Assembly (NCBI RefSeq): GCF_029962835.1
Contig: NC_080588.1
Span: 44,561,001-44,625,000, forward strand
DNA length: 64,000 bases
From: Magnolia sinica
Lineage: Eukaryota > Streptophyta > Magnoliopsida > Magnoliales > Magnoliaceae
Direction of reading: 5' to 3'
Position numbers and translations under genes: made by a program. Below are positions 12,501 through 23,615 of this stretch, in pieces. A model generated the notes under the pieces. That model ran no database searches, had not been told where the DNA came from, and worked only from the letters and a program-made list of their open reading frames with translations. How positions within the stretch are numbered: the first letter of the stretch is position 1; every line of letters starts with the position of its first letter.

Positions 12501-14427
12501 TGTACAACCAGCAAGTGGGCCTGCACCTCCCAAATGGGCCCAACAAATGAGCAACATGGATGTACAGCACGTACATTAAGGTGGACCCCACCATAACATT
12601 TATTTTCCATCCAATCTATTCACAAGGTCACAATGGCCTGGATAAAGAGGAAAACAAATTTCATACTTATCCAAAACTTCTGTAATCCCAAAAAGGGTTT
12701 CAACGGTAGACGTTCATTCCCCACTATTTTTGCGATGTGGTCCACTTGATCAATGGCTGGACACATCACAGTGTGGCCCGCCATGATGTATCTGAGATCC
12801 AATGTATACATAAGTTAACTTAGAGATAGATGAAGTGAAATCACAAAATATCAGCTTGGTGGGAAACTGTTGTGGCCGTTAGAAGTTTTAACGGTGGATG
12901 TCACTGTCCCCCACTATTTCTCAAAATAGTTGGACGGTATGGATATAACACATGCAACATGGTGGGTCCCATAGATGGACGGCGTGGATGAAACAGGTGG
13001 GACCCACAGAACTTGCTGTCATCAGTACAACAGCTATATGGCTAGTGTGAGATACCCCAACCAATCTGCTTCCCAAAGTGGGTCCACACATGTGGCCCAC
13101 CAGTCCAATAGAATGGACAGATGGTGTGGATATCTACATACATCATGGTGGGTCCCACATCAAGTGGGCCACTACAGCTGACGTCAATACAGCAGCTATT
13201 GAGCTACGTAAGATGCATCGTCAGCTGCTGCTGATGGTACAGGTAGGTCCCACGTAAGGCCCACCACCATATACCCTATAATATATATTATATTTTATTT
13301 TATTTTATTATTTTTTATGTTAGCTATTTAGTACACCCCACTGCCAGTTCACACTTCACTGTATAGGCACGTCCAGCGTCCCTGAACGTTGGACGATATG
13401 GATATGCATGTGAGTCCCACGTGTGGGAGCCATGGCTGGTGGGTCCCATGTAGACATGGCCCACCTGATATAGATTAATCTGACATTTGTGTTTTCCCAA
13501 CACCATAAAGGTAGGGTCCACATGGTACCATCCAACACATCCATTAGGTGGGTCTCACACACACCAAACTGCTAGATGGTGTGTTGAAATATATCATCAA
13601 CGTGGGCCATCAAAATAGGGTGAAGAAAGAGGGGAAAAGAGAGAAAAAGAGGATGGACGAAGGAGAGATCTTGCCACTATGGGCCCCTCTAGACGATACA
13701 AACTGTACATCAAATGGCTACCACCACAAGTGAGCTCTCAAATCATCAAATCTAAGTAAAAGAAACAATTCAAATCCTAGAAAACACCCACCTTTAGATC
13801 TTGGAGTCCTCCTTCCTCCGATGTGATCTAGAGCTCCATGGAATGCATTTCAACGATGGAGATGAAGCTTGGAGGGTGGAGATGGGAGGTAGGAAGGTGG
13901 GCCACACAAAGGTCTCCGCTTTTTGGGAAGCCATGGATGGTTCCCTCCTTGGGGTTGCTTGGGAGAATGAGAGAGAGAGAGAAAGATGTTGGGAGAGAAA
14001 TGATGGGAGAGAGGGATGGTGAGTGATGGATGGGTGTACTTAGTTGTAAGAGAGAGTTAACTTTAAGGGAGGGGTGATTGTACTTGGGGATGGGGTGTGA
14101 GGTGATGTGTACTTGACATGGGATGTGATTGATGAGACATATCATAGAGATTCTCCCAGAATTCGCAATACGTGGCATTTTCCTCGAACTGAACGTCGTT
14201 CCACATCTCTGAGCCCGGGTATCGCCTCATCGCGCTAGACACGGCATCGAAACCGTGGTGACGACGCTGTCACTAGGGTACAAGTCTAGGGTTGAGCTGA
14301 CTCTGGAATATGGGATACGACTCTGGGTCATGTGCAACTACTGATTACGGATCGCGGGTTGCCGAAATTCGATCGGAAGGACCGCGGAAGCCTATGAAAT
14401 GGTACAGTCTAGGATACGAGTCTCACA

Positions 14428-15165
14428 AGAAATAAGCATACTCTCTTGTTCTTGTTCTAGGTGGGAAGAGATCACCACTAGGTATTTCTCATCTTCACCT
14501 AAATAGAGATATTTTAAGTTAGAGGGTAAAGATTTCAGGTCAAGCTTTGACGCTTTAAGGCTAGACGGTAAAGGAACTACATCAGTTTGGGAAAAATTTT
14601 CAAATTGTGGCCTCCATTGGTTAACTTCAAGTACCAGCGTAACATTAAGCATGACATCCATATCCCTAATCGTGTAATCATCTAAATCAGAGGAGTGAGC
14701 GAAGCACGTCTCTAGAGGATCAAAGGATAAGGTCATCAGAGCTCTATCTTCCATGGAAGAATCTATCATATTAATGTGGTGGGCCTCATCATCATCCTCT
14801 GCCTGTCTACTCATGTTGAAAAAGATATTGAGCTCCAACATCATATTTCTAAAAGATAAATTCATGACCCCATTCTTACAATTGATGATAACGTTTGAAG
14901 TAGCAAGGAACAGGCTGTCAAGTATGACAAGAATCTTAGTGCTCATATCTGCAATAAGCTGAGTATCCAGGATGATAAAATCTACTGGATAGTAGAATTT
15001 GTCAACTTGGACCAACACATCCTCGATCATCCCCCTCGGTACACGAACAGAGCGATTAGCAAGTTGTAGTGTGGTCCGGGTGGGTTTTAATTCACCAAGA
15101 CCCAGTTGCTCATAGACTAAGGAATCAAATTTACACTTGCCCCTAAGTCAAGTAATGCATTCTCA
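14428..15165 (-). pseudogene. Athila-like aspartic protease region (interrupted)
   Basis: The minus strand shows the retropepsin active-site motif DLGASVNLIP near 15165-15130. After a small frameshift comes the open stretch 15030-14428 with the downstream sequence found in this family (EDVLVQVDKFYYPVDFIIL). In active elements this domain processes the Gag-Pol polyprotein. Here the reading frame is broken soon after the catalytic motif and ends at the array insertion (14428). Codons past that point come from the inserted LTR. Confidence 0.7.
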
Positions 15166-15599
15166 ATTTAGTGATTCCTAATTATACAAGTGATAGTTGG
15201 GCTGCCAGGATCTTTATATTTCTGTGGCACACTTTTCTTGAGGATGACACTCACTTTTTCTATCAGGAAAATTTTCTTTTTGATACTTTACCGCCTCTTG
15301 ATCGTGCATAGGTCTTTCAGAAATTTGGCATATGAAAGAATTTATTTCACAGCATCCAGAAGAGGGATGTTGACCTTCACTTATTTCAACACCTCTAGAA
15401 TGTCCTGAGAGTTAGCTAGAAGTTTCGGTGCAATCAACTGCTAGGGGAATGGAGCAATCGGCTTATGTAGAGGTTCTAGTTCTAACCCATGTGAGGCAAT
15501 GCTAGGTCTATCATTCTCATCTTCTTCCAGGTCCTTAGGTTGTTTAACCCTCACCGGAATGGATTTCTCAACGATCTTTCCACTCCTAAGAGTGGTGAT

Positions 15600-17032
15600 G
15601 GACTTAGCCTACTTCATCTGATTTGAGGAGCTTGGATCACTTATCTCATGTTGCGGTTTTGGATTGGGGAGAGGTTGTGCTGGGAATATCCCTTTCTCCC
15701 CACTTGCTAAGTGTGACTCCATCTTTTGAAGGGATGATGCAAACATTACCATTATTATTTTGAGATCTTGGAATGCTTGCATCGTATTCTAATTGAATAA
15801 CTCTTGGTTTTACATGAATTTCTGAACCGTATCCTCCTAAGGCTTCTTTTGATTTAAAAATTATGTAAGAGCCTCTTGAGGGTGAGCCGTTTATCCATTC
15901 CTCCAACTGAAATTTAGATGATTTATCCAACTAGGATTGTAAGTATTGGAAGTGGGTCCTTTGAAAGGCCTTTGGTTGTTGTTTACGGTATTTGACTGCT
16001 CATTCAATATTTCTTGAAAAGTAGGTATTGTTAGAAATTCTCAGTTGTATGAACGTTACAAGCACATATACCGTAGACAAATTCCTTAGCCTTATCCCTC
16101 TTAAGTTCCATGGCCTCGAGTTTTCTTGTGAGACTGGCTACTTTAGCATTTATATCATCTTCCTCTTTCAAAAGATATATTGCGCCCTTCTCCTTTAATT
16201 GAGTGGGCTTTGAAGTGGTGCTAGCTTTTAGGGAGATGTTCCATGATTGTGTGTTTTCAACAAGCTTGTCAAAATAATCTCACACATCATCGACATCTTT
16301 GTTCATGAATTCCCCATTACACATTGTCTCAACCATTTGGTGCATGGAAGATGTCAGCCCATCGTAGAAGAAACTTGTTATGTGCCACGTTTCAAAACCA
16401 TGTTGTGAGCGTGAACTGACAAGATCCTTGAACCACTCCCAAATTTGGAAAAATGTTTCATCTTCCTTTGGGGCAAAGTTCATGATTAACTTTCTGAGGG
16501 TGTTTGTTTTATGATATGGGAAATTTTTCTTAATGAACTCCCTTGTCATGTCGTTCCATCTGCCAATCGATCATGGACATAGTGAGTGCAACCACGTCTT
16601 CAAGGGAAAGAGTTTCAGCCTAACCAGTCATCAAACTCATTAGGAAAGTATAAAGTGGTTATGATCTCATTACTCTCTTTCAAGTGTAAATATGAATTTT
16701 CATATTCAAGTCAATGGAATTTTGGAAGGAGTTGGATCACCCCTGGCTTGATATCCATATTTCATATATTTTCTGGAAAAACCATACATGAAGTTGTGCT
16801 CACCCCCACCAGTTGTAAATAATCTCGTAGAGTACAAGGTGGGGGGTGCATGATGCACCTCATTTTCATCCTAGATTTCCTCAACCGGAGGTTGAGGTTG
16901 ATTTGCAACCATAACTTCAACTGACTCAGAGGATCTTAAGTGGTGTCTAATCCTGTGATGGATAGGCAACCCTTCGACTAATCCTCCTTCACTCAAGAGA
17001 CGTAAAGTGTTGTCATAGACCCACCTAAGCAT
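15600..17032 (-). pseudogene. Athila-like gag (degraded)
   Basis: The minus-strand start codon at 17032-17030 matches the gag start of the plus-strand copy at 41834 (shared LRLLSEG, then an HHxIRHH motif). The capsid-type retrotransposon-gag domain is clearest at 16549-16280 (TREFIKKNFPYHKTNTLRKL, then a conserved FFQIWEWFKDLV). A further segment is open at 15930-15646. Several stops and frameshifts separate the pieces, so no full-length Gag can be made. Confidence 0.7.
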
Positions 17033-17305
17033 GAAATACTCTCAGCCCTCAAGTTCAGAATCTAACCTAAAACTTAAAGAGAAAGAAAACTAAGGCAAAT
17101 AGGAAATCTAAAAAAGAAAAGAGAGAGAAAATTAGAAAGAGGTTACCAGATTGGAGATTGCTATGTTAGGATCCTACAAAATAGAAAAGCAAGTTAGCTT
17201 CTAAAAACAAAGCAAAAAAATCCTAACCTATAAACAAAATAGAAAGTAAGTCTAATATTAACCTAATTTTAATACTAATTAAATTCAGAAAAACGCAGTC
17301 ATCAG

Positions 17306-17323
17306 TCCCCGGCAACGGCACCA
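17306..17323 (-). other. Primer-binding site, Asp-tRNA type
   Basis: The minus strand reads TGGTGCCGTTGCCGGGGA, the site common in Athila-type elements (TGGCGCCGTTGCCGGGGA) with one change. It lies six bases from the LTR edge at 17330. Confidence 0.8.
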
Positions 17324-18099
17324 AAAACTTATTCACAACCCCAAGTGTAGGGTCACGATATAGTAATAATCTCGGTAAGACCGAGGTCGAATCCTCAGGG
17401 ACTAATCTTGTGTGTATCCTAAAAATAACTAGAAGTAAAATTAGAAGAAGATCTAATTAGAAATCTGGAATAAAAATAATAATTGTGAATATTGTTTAAA
17501 CTATCAATTATAAGTAGGAACTAGGGTACCAAGGATCCACTTATAGCAATCAGGATGTTTCCTTACTTGATTCAAGAATCACAATTGGAATTGGAGTCTT
17601 ATCCTATCCAATTAGAAGATGAGATAATCAACTCTCTGAACTTTTCATAGATCTATCCATGCATGAGAGAGGATTGTGATGATTGGAAGGGATTTCATCA
17701 CCCAACCATGCCCAGGAGATAATGGTGGACAACAAGATGTGCCAATCTCACAATCTCAAAATAGGAAAAGAAGATATTCAAAGCTATCACAGATCTACTA
17801 TAATTTGAGTCACAACAAACTATTAAAAACTGAAAATATTCCTTAATAAATAACTAGAACTCTATGAGGTTCAACAAGAACAAGAATCAAAGCAAGAAAA
17901 ACATCCTAACATGCTACAAGCTTCACCCCTTAGCCCTAGTTAAGGGATTTACCCAACCATAGACATGATTGGAATCAAAACCCTAAAATAAAGCATTAAA
18001 AACAAACTAGGAAAGAAGAAAAACTCTTGGGAGGCTCCTCCACCCTTTCGCTCAACTCCTTGAAACCATGGATATCTTAAAGAGTGCCTAGGAAACCCA

Positions 18100-18112
18100 T
18101 ATTTATAGCCTT
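18100..18112 (-). promoter_or_regulatory. TATA box of minus-strand Athila-like LTR
   Basis: The minus strand reads GGCTATAAATATGG. It sits downstream (in minus orientation) of the palindrome cluster 18560-18165 and corresponds to CTATAAATAG at 40681 in the plus-strand copy. It is the probable U3/R core promoter. Confidence 0.6.
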
Positions 18113-18164
18113 GTTCATGCAAGATCGCAAAACCACCTCAATTTACGCAATTCACGTAACTCTA

Positions 18165-18560
18165 TGTAACGCATTTGATGACATTAAACAGCCTTTGATG
18201 TCATCAAACGTAAGTTGATCTCCAGAAGTCGCGCATACACACTGCATAACTCCTTGCACACTATGTAAGTTTCTTTGTCATCGAACCTTCCTTCGATGTC
18301 ATTGAGTTGCCTTCTATGCCATCGAATGATCTTCGAGGAATCAAAAAAGTGTCCAAAATAATCCAGCAAGTTGTTTTAGAATTCTTCAGAAAATTCGATG
18401 CCATTGAACAGACTTCGATCTCATCGAGAGAAGCTTCGAGTACTCAAGAATTGAATCCAATGTGTCCAACAAACAACTTGATTTTCATGTAAAAACTCGA
18501 TGTCATCGAAATGTGTTTGATGTCATCGAACTTTAGATTAGATGTCATTGAACTATGGTC
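18165..18560. repeat. Palindrome cluster TTYGATG-N-CATCRAA in Athila-like LTR
   Basis: Roughly ten copies of a short inverted repeat with a one-base centre. Clear examples are TTTGATGTCATCAAA at 18194-18208 and TCGATGTCATCGA at 18497-18509. Several copies are imperfect. The arms differ between copies but remain complementary in the best ones (TTTGATG/CATCAAA versus TCGATG/CATCGA). The cluster ends about 60 bp upstream of the TATA box. Confidence 0.65.
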
Positions 18561-18807
18561 AATGACGCAAGTTTTGTGGACTCTGCACTTTTCACTGCGA
18601 ACTTCCTTCCTTCTCCACTTGGTTTCCTTGGATCTTGGGGTCTTGAAGTCTTTAATCTTGGTCTCCAAAGATCCATTCTTTGCTTTGGCAATTCTTGAGC
18701 CTTAAATATATGTTTTTAACATTCTTTTCAATCCAAGCTCTTAACTCACCTTACAACACAAACATGTATAAAATATACCATTAAGCCTTAAAAGCATCTG
18801 GTGAGCA

Positions 18808-20701
18808 CCTAAAGGAATGGTGAAGAGAGGAATAGTTTATAATCTCGGGGCATTGGAGAATAATTAGTACTAAAATTCATAGTGACATTTGCCACCGGCG
18901 AATAATTGAATTCTCTATAATCTAGCGGCTCCTCTTTCGTGCCCATTGGAGCATCCAATCTACCAATAGGAGTTACTTCGTCAAGATGGTTTTCTTCAGT
19001 AACGCCAACATCTTCAGCATCATTATCATCATAATCATCATCATCAATATTAACATCTACATCCTCTCATGCTTTTTCATCCTCCGTAGAGCTGCTTTCT
19101 CCATTAGAGTTGCTACTTGCAATTGATTCTTCATATTCACTTTCTTCAAAAGAATCCTCTCGAACAAGTTCTTCAATCATAACCTATTTTCCCTTACTTG
19201 ATGAACTAGCCCCGCTTGCATGTGTTCTTAACTCCGTAAGGGTTGGGGAAGTACTTTGTCTGCCTTGTCCAGCAAAAAGAGAAGGAATCAGAATCTGAGA
19301 GCAGGTGGCAGGTGATGAAAAGCTCTACCTGGCAGATTCCATAATGGGAGAAACAATCGAAGGTTCCAGCACAGTTCTAATTTTCTCAATTAGGGCTTCT
19401 CTAGCTGGCATATAATGTGCAGCCATTTACGTCTGTGGACTTCGTTCATTACCCTCCCTTTGAGGACTAGGAGTTGTAGCAACTGCTTATTCTTCAAGTC
19501 TTCTCTCATCCAAATGAGTACCATATGTTATCTAACCATTGAGAGTGTCCATGGGCTTTCTTCAATGAATAGGTTCAACTAGAGAAATTTTCAAAAAAGT
19601 CTGACCAGCTGTAGGGGCGTGATCTTTTTCCATTGTATAACTGATACCCTACTTGAGCTTATAGTTCTTGAGTTTAAGTGGAGCAACCAAACTGGGTAGT
19701 TCACTGAATGATATTGGCAAACTAAGTAATACTTCTGCGCCCAGTAGCGCATCCAACAATATGAGGTCTGAATTGAATGGTTGTACCCAAGCAAGATGAA
19801 ATGGGACAATTTATGCACTATCAGATGTTGTTTATAGATGAAAGCCTAGTAATAAGGTCCAACATCAAAGCTCCTCATTACTCATGTAATAGCATCGCAA
19901 ATCTCCAGAATGGTTTGATCATAGCTGAATTGACGCGCGAACCTACTAGGGTAGTATGGCTTGCGCTAAAATTCGCTACCCTCTTAGGGATTGTTGGAAC
20001 TGATACACATAAAAAAGTAGCATTCATTTGGCAATGACGACTCATCATCCACTACATCTCTGTCTTTATGGATGTTAGAGAGAGGAAATTGGAAGAATAG
20101 GATGGATTCCGTCCTCTCGATCTTTTCCACAACCTAGTATATTTCTTCTTGATCACTTTCCTCTATTAGTAATGCCATAGTGGGAGGTGATCTAGGTTGA
20201 TGTATGCTTTGTCTATTTCATCATACGTCCATGGGAAGTATACTCTAAGCCATCCAACAAAGTTATGCCAAGGAGCATAGGCCGATGATGCTCCAATTTA
20301 AGGGCTTTTGTAATGAGTAACTACATTGTCAAAGGCACGATATAAGGAACAAAGGAGATGATGAGCCAATGAGTACTTTCTTCCTTCATCCATCACCCTA
20401 GCAACTATGAATAAGGTTGGCCTATTAACATCAGCCCACTTGGAACTTGGTAGAACTACCGAGCCAAGCTAGTAGACTAAGAACGTGGCTAACTCACAAG
20501 ATTTGTTAAATTTGGGTCAGCCACATATATTTTGCCTGACATCATCAAGTTCTTTATTATTACTTCTAGCGAAACTAGACAATAAAAGATAAGGTTAGTT
20601 TTGTATGAATCATTGAAACAATATGCAAAAATACGAGGAAATTAAGAGAAGGACATGAATGTACTGAATATTTCTAGTGAAGTGGGTAAGCCAAGTGAAG
20701 T
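18808..20701 (-). pseudogene. Plant mobile domain (PMD) protein, 3' half, degraded
   Basis: The minus strand encodes recognisable parts of the aminotransferase-like plant mobile domain: SKWADVNRPTLF near 20450, and PWHNFVGWLRVYFPW near 20275-20225. A strongly acidic tail follows (Asp/Glu runs around 19075-19000). PMD proteins exist both as host genes (MAIN/MAIL type) and as passengers of plant transposons. Stops and frameshifts interrupt the frame. The 5' half lies at 33457-34640, beyond the inserted copia sequences. The Athila-like LTR abuts its 3' side. Confidence 0.65.
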
Positions 20702-21557
20702 TGAAAAGGCTGAGCTAAGAGTCCTAGAGGGGGGGTGAATAGGAATATGCCAAATTAAAAATTAAATGTGGAAATAAGCAATTGTAAATAAAGATAGAAC
20801 TTAAACAATCTCACAATGCAGAAATGAATAACAACCTCAAACATACAAGTATTGAGAGGTTGATACAGATGTTGTTCTAAGGACAACCTTACACCAAAAA
20901 CCAATGGCTTATGGTAGGACAACCTGATTCCTAGAACGGTCTGTGTATCAAAATCTCAAACTAATACAGAGGAATAAAGAATAAAATAGCAAAGAAAATA
21001 ACTAAGCTATTACAGCATTCCCACACTTGCATAAAAAGATTACAACATTCTCCATAAATGCTTAAAAAGAAAATTACAACATCCACATAATGTCACAATC
21101 AATCATTCACCACAAGGCCAGAAATTATAATGGTTCGCTTGTGCGTAACCAACTATTTAGAAAAATAACCACACAACTACTCCACTCCTAATATCCTCAC
21201 AAATAGGTTTTTCAATGTTTACCTAAAACCTTCACAATTGTGTCTTTCAAGTGAGCTTACACAATTCAAAAACCCCATACTCTGAGTTTTCTTGATCACC
21301 TCAAACAAACCAAAAGAAAGAGATTTTTCTTGGCACAATCTCAAAGAAACCAAAAGAATAGATTTACAGAAATGTAAAATACTTGTCTGGATATTCTCCT
21401 TTGATGTAGCCCGGTAGAACTAATTCGGAGTAGAAGTTCAATGTAGATGTTTAATGTCCACACTCACTTATGAAAAGGTTCTAGGTTCTAAATGATTTTT
21501 AAATTAAATCACCTTGGGCTAGCTTGATTTGATTTTGATTCCAAAAAATGAGAAAAC
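20702..21557 (-). repeat. Solo copia LTR, part 1 (minus strand)
   Basis: The plus strand starts TGAAAAGGCTGAGC, the reverse complement of the end of the SIRE-type LTR (GGCCTTTTCA), and continues with recognisable LTR sequence including AGGGGGGGTGAATAGG. It is interrupted at 21557 by the complete copia element and resumes at 32369. The target duplicate GAAGT lies at 20697-20701 and 33457-33461. No interior is present, so this is a solo LTR of a related but diverged family. Confidence 0.85.
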
Positions 21558-21723
21558 TGTAAGTGCTATAGTTTCTATCCCTCTTTGTTGTCAAATTTGT
21601 AGTGCCAAAATCACTATTATACTCTGTTATATATAACTTGCATAAGTGAAGCTCTCTCAAGGATCAACATACATAAACAAGCAAAGCTCTCAAGTACAAG
21701 ACTCAAGATCTTGATTGAAAAAG

Positions 21724-21813
21724 CTGAACTCAAGACTCAAGTTGAAAGTCAAGCTGAACTCAAGACTCAAGTTGAAAGTCAAGCTGAACTCAAGACTCAA
21801 GCTGAAACTCAAG
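21724..21813 (+). repeat. Three 30-bp tandem repeats in 5' LTR
   Basis: Units begin GCTGAACTCAAGACTCAA at about 21725, 21755 and 21785; the third has small changes. The same triplet is at about 30541-30630 in the 3' LTR. The in-frame translation (repeats of AELKTQVESQ) is a by-product of a 30-bp unit, because no coding role is expected in the U3 region. Confidence 0.85.
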
Positions 21814-21994
21814 CCACTTTCAAGATTGAGCTACTTCAAGGTTTAATCTACATCAAGACTTCAAAGCTCATTCTTCATGGTCTCTTGTTTCAATGTCCAT
21901 ACTTCATGATTGAGGTTTGTTTGACCATAGGTTGACCGTAGAAGTAGGTCATTTCGGATACATAAGCCGAATGTTATTTTACATGTGATTGGTC

Positions 21995-22340
21995 TATTCT
22001 TCGACTAGTCCTAGGGCTTCTTTGACCAGTCCTAGACTTGCTTCGACCAGTCTAAGAAATTCCTCGACCAGTCGTAAGTTTGTTACAAATTCCAAATAAA
22101 ATTTGTTAGCCTTCGACTAGTCCTGGAATCTGTTCGACCAGTCGTAGGAACAGTGTTTCTGCATCTTCGACCGGTCGTAGAATCTACGACTCGAAGTCTA
22201 GCGAAGATATTCAGGACCTACGACCAGTCGTAGGAGAGCTACGACCAGTCGTAGAACGGTCAAAGCAAATCCCGCCGGATTTTTCAAATATCTGTTAGAG
22301 CTTCGACTAGTCGAAGAGCACTCTAGACCAGTCGAAGACC
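21995..22340 (+). promoter_or_regulatory. CGAC-N2-GTCG palindrome cluster upstream of TATA (5' LTR)
   Basis: About ten sites share the core CGAC-N2-GTCG or one-base variants. The best are CCTACGACCAGTCGTAGG (22217-22234), CTACGACCAGTCGTAG (22239-22254) and CTTCGACTAGTCGAAG (22301-22316). The outer arm bases change in a compensated way (CTA/TAG versus CTT/AAG). The cluster ends about 20 bp before the TATA box. Possible roles are binding sites for a dimeric factor or hairpins; this is inference. Confidence 0.75.
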
Positions 22341-22352
22341 CGATCTTCTCAC

Positions 22353-22362
22353 CTATAAATAG
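22353..22362 (+). promoter_or_regulatory. TATA box of SIRE-type LTR
   Basis: CTATAAATAG follows the palindrome cluster and recurs in the 3' LTR at 31171-31180. It is the probable core promoter for the genomic transcript, with R starting some 25-35 bp downstream. Confidence 0.75.
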
Positions 22363-23548
22363 TGCACGAATCTCAGAAGAAATCATCGATTTAATTAAAG
22401 TATTCAAGCCAATCTTCGTCGAACTTCTGAGAGATAATTCTGTGCTCCATCTAAGCTAAGTGTGCTTATTTAATATCTTCTTTCCTTAGCTTTATTTTAA
22501 TTGATTTTGTTTCTTATATTCCAATCTGATTTGATAAAGAGGAATTATTATTCCCTTTCTTTGGAATCAAAATCAATTAAGGCAAGCCCTATTTGGTTTA
22601 ATTTAAAATCTATTAGAACTAGAACCATTGTAATCAAGTACTGGACATTGAACTTGGACATTCAATCATCTACTTTGATTTGGTTCTACCGGGCTGCTAC
22701 AACGAAGAAGATATTCAGGTATTTTACATATTGTAAATTCCTTTCTATTATTTTGGTTTCTTTCAAGATTTGCCAAAAAAATCTTGTTATATTGGTTATC
22801 TGAGGAAAGCCAGGAAAACTCAGAAGTGGGGTTTTTTTAATTGTGTAAGCCCACATACAAAGACACAATTGTAAGGGTTTTGGGTGAACCTGGGAAAACC
22901 TATCTTTAGTGAACGCTAATATCCCCTGTGTGAGGATATTAGGAGTGGAGTAGCTTTTTGTGTGGCTGTTGGATAACAGTTGGTGAACACACAGGCGAAC
23001 CACTATAATCCCTTGTGTTGTGGTTGATTATTTTATTCTTCTATTTTTTTATTCCTTTTGTGGGATGTATGTATAGTGGTGAATGTTGTAATTATTTCAA
23101 GCTTTGTGAGAATGTTGTAATAGCTTAGAATTCACTTTCTGCTATTCCTTTATAAGCTTGATTTTCAATTTCATTTGAAAGTTGTTCCAGCAAGGTTGCC
23201 CTGCCATTTTTATGGTGTATGGCTGTCCCTAGAACAATACATTTTTAATTACAAGTTATTTCAATTCAGTTTGTATTTCTTTTTATATTCCTCTTCGATT
23301 TGAGACTTGATACAAAGACCTTTCTAGAAATAAGGTTGTCCTACCATAAACTCTGTTTTTGGTGTAAGGTTGTCCTTAGAACAACGTTTGTATCAACCTC
23401 TCAAGATCTAAATTTTGAGGTTGTTTTACTTTCCTGCATTGTTATTTAATTTGGCTATCATTTTCTTTATTATTCCGCTGTTATAAGTTTTTATTTGGCA
23501 TTGTCCTATTCACCCCCCCTCTAGGACATATAGCTTGGCCTTTTCAAG

Positions 23549-23560
23549 TGGTATCAAAGC
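23549..23560 (+). other. Primer-binding site, Met-tRNA type
   Basis: TGGTATCAAAGC begins two bases after the LTR end. It matches the initiator Met-tRNA site with one change (A for G) that is common in SIRE-type elements. Confidence 0.85.
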
Positions 23561-23615
23561 CTAATAGCTCGTTTTTTGGATTTAATTCATGAGCTAACGA
23601 TTTAAGCTATATAAG

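Larger units (their letters stand above)
1..14427 (-). mobile_element. Tandem array of giant-LTR, interior-depleted gypsy-type retroelement
   Basis: Three homologous long LTR copies alternate with two short interiors: LTR (1-1968, cut by the window edge), interior, LTR (2364-8061), interior, LTR (8455-14427). Orientation is minus. On the minus strand each interior begins with a primer-binding site complementary to initiator Met-tRNA and ends with a scrap of pol, a purine-rich tract and the next LTR, which starts TGTGAGACTC. The pol scrap resembles the C-terminal end of chromovirus pol. The right edge at 14427 abuts an Athila-like protease region, so the array appears to have inserted into that element. 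The matching left flank lies outside the window. An LTR-interior-LTR-interior-LTR layout is the usual product of unequal recombination between LTRs. The family assignment (Tekay/Del-like) rests on small remnants. Confidence 0.75.
8455..14427 (-). repeat. Giant LTR copy c (complete, about 6.0 kb)
   Basis: It aligns over its whole length with copy b. The minus-strand start TGTGAGACTC is at 14427; the other terminus has decayed (TT instead of TG on the plus strand). It is about 275 bp longer than copy b, partly from a longer 19-bp array. Adjacent plus-strand bases 14428-14433 are AGAAAT. The matching target duplicate would be left of the window. Confidence 0.75.
14428..18807 (-). mobile_element. 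Athila/Tat-like gypsy element, 5' part, minus strand
   Basis: Reading the minus strand: an LTR (18807-17330), an Asp-tRNA-type primer-binding site (17323-17306), a gag region (17032 to about 15600) and a protease region that stops at 14428, where the giant-LTR array begins. It is homologous to the plus-strand element at 36042-62165 in LTR, gag and protease. Stops and frameshifts occur in gag and protease. Reverse transcriptase, integrase and 3' LTR would lie left of the window. The right edge near 18807 is approximate, because the LTR start differs from that of the plus-strand copy. Confidence 0.8.
17330..18807 (-). repeat. Athila-like 5' LTR (minus strand)
   Basis: The end next to the primer-binding site matches the end of the plus-strand LTR at about 41395-41467 (tracts around CTCGGTAAGACCGAGGTCGAATCC on the plus strand here). 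The start region (about 18720-18790) matches 36130-36200 of the plus copy, with GTTTGTGTTG followed by an AAGAGCTTGGATTG tract. It has a TATA box near 18105 and a palindrome cluster upstream of it. Confidence 0.75.
21558..23546 (+). repeat. 5' LTR of the SIRE-type element
   Basis: It is 1989 bp with TG...CA ends. It contains a triple 30-bp tandem repeat, a cluster of CGAC-N2-GTCG palindromes, a TATA box and a conserved end (CCCCCCTCTAGGACATAT, then AGCTTGGCCTTTTCA). It differs from the 3' LTR at few positions, so insertion was comparatively recent. I did not count the differences exactly. Confidence 0.92.

Noticed and set aside
22000..22340. CRISPR-like array from regularly recurring palindromes
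   Set aside because: Spacing is irregular, the repeat is only 10-18 bp, there are no unique spacers of constant length, and the context is a plant LTR.
23549..23560. tRNA gene fragments at the primer-binding sites
   Set aside because: Only 12-18 bases complementary to a tRNA 3' end are present, at LTR edges; no cloverleaf can be formed from flanking sequence.
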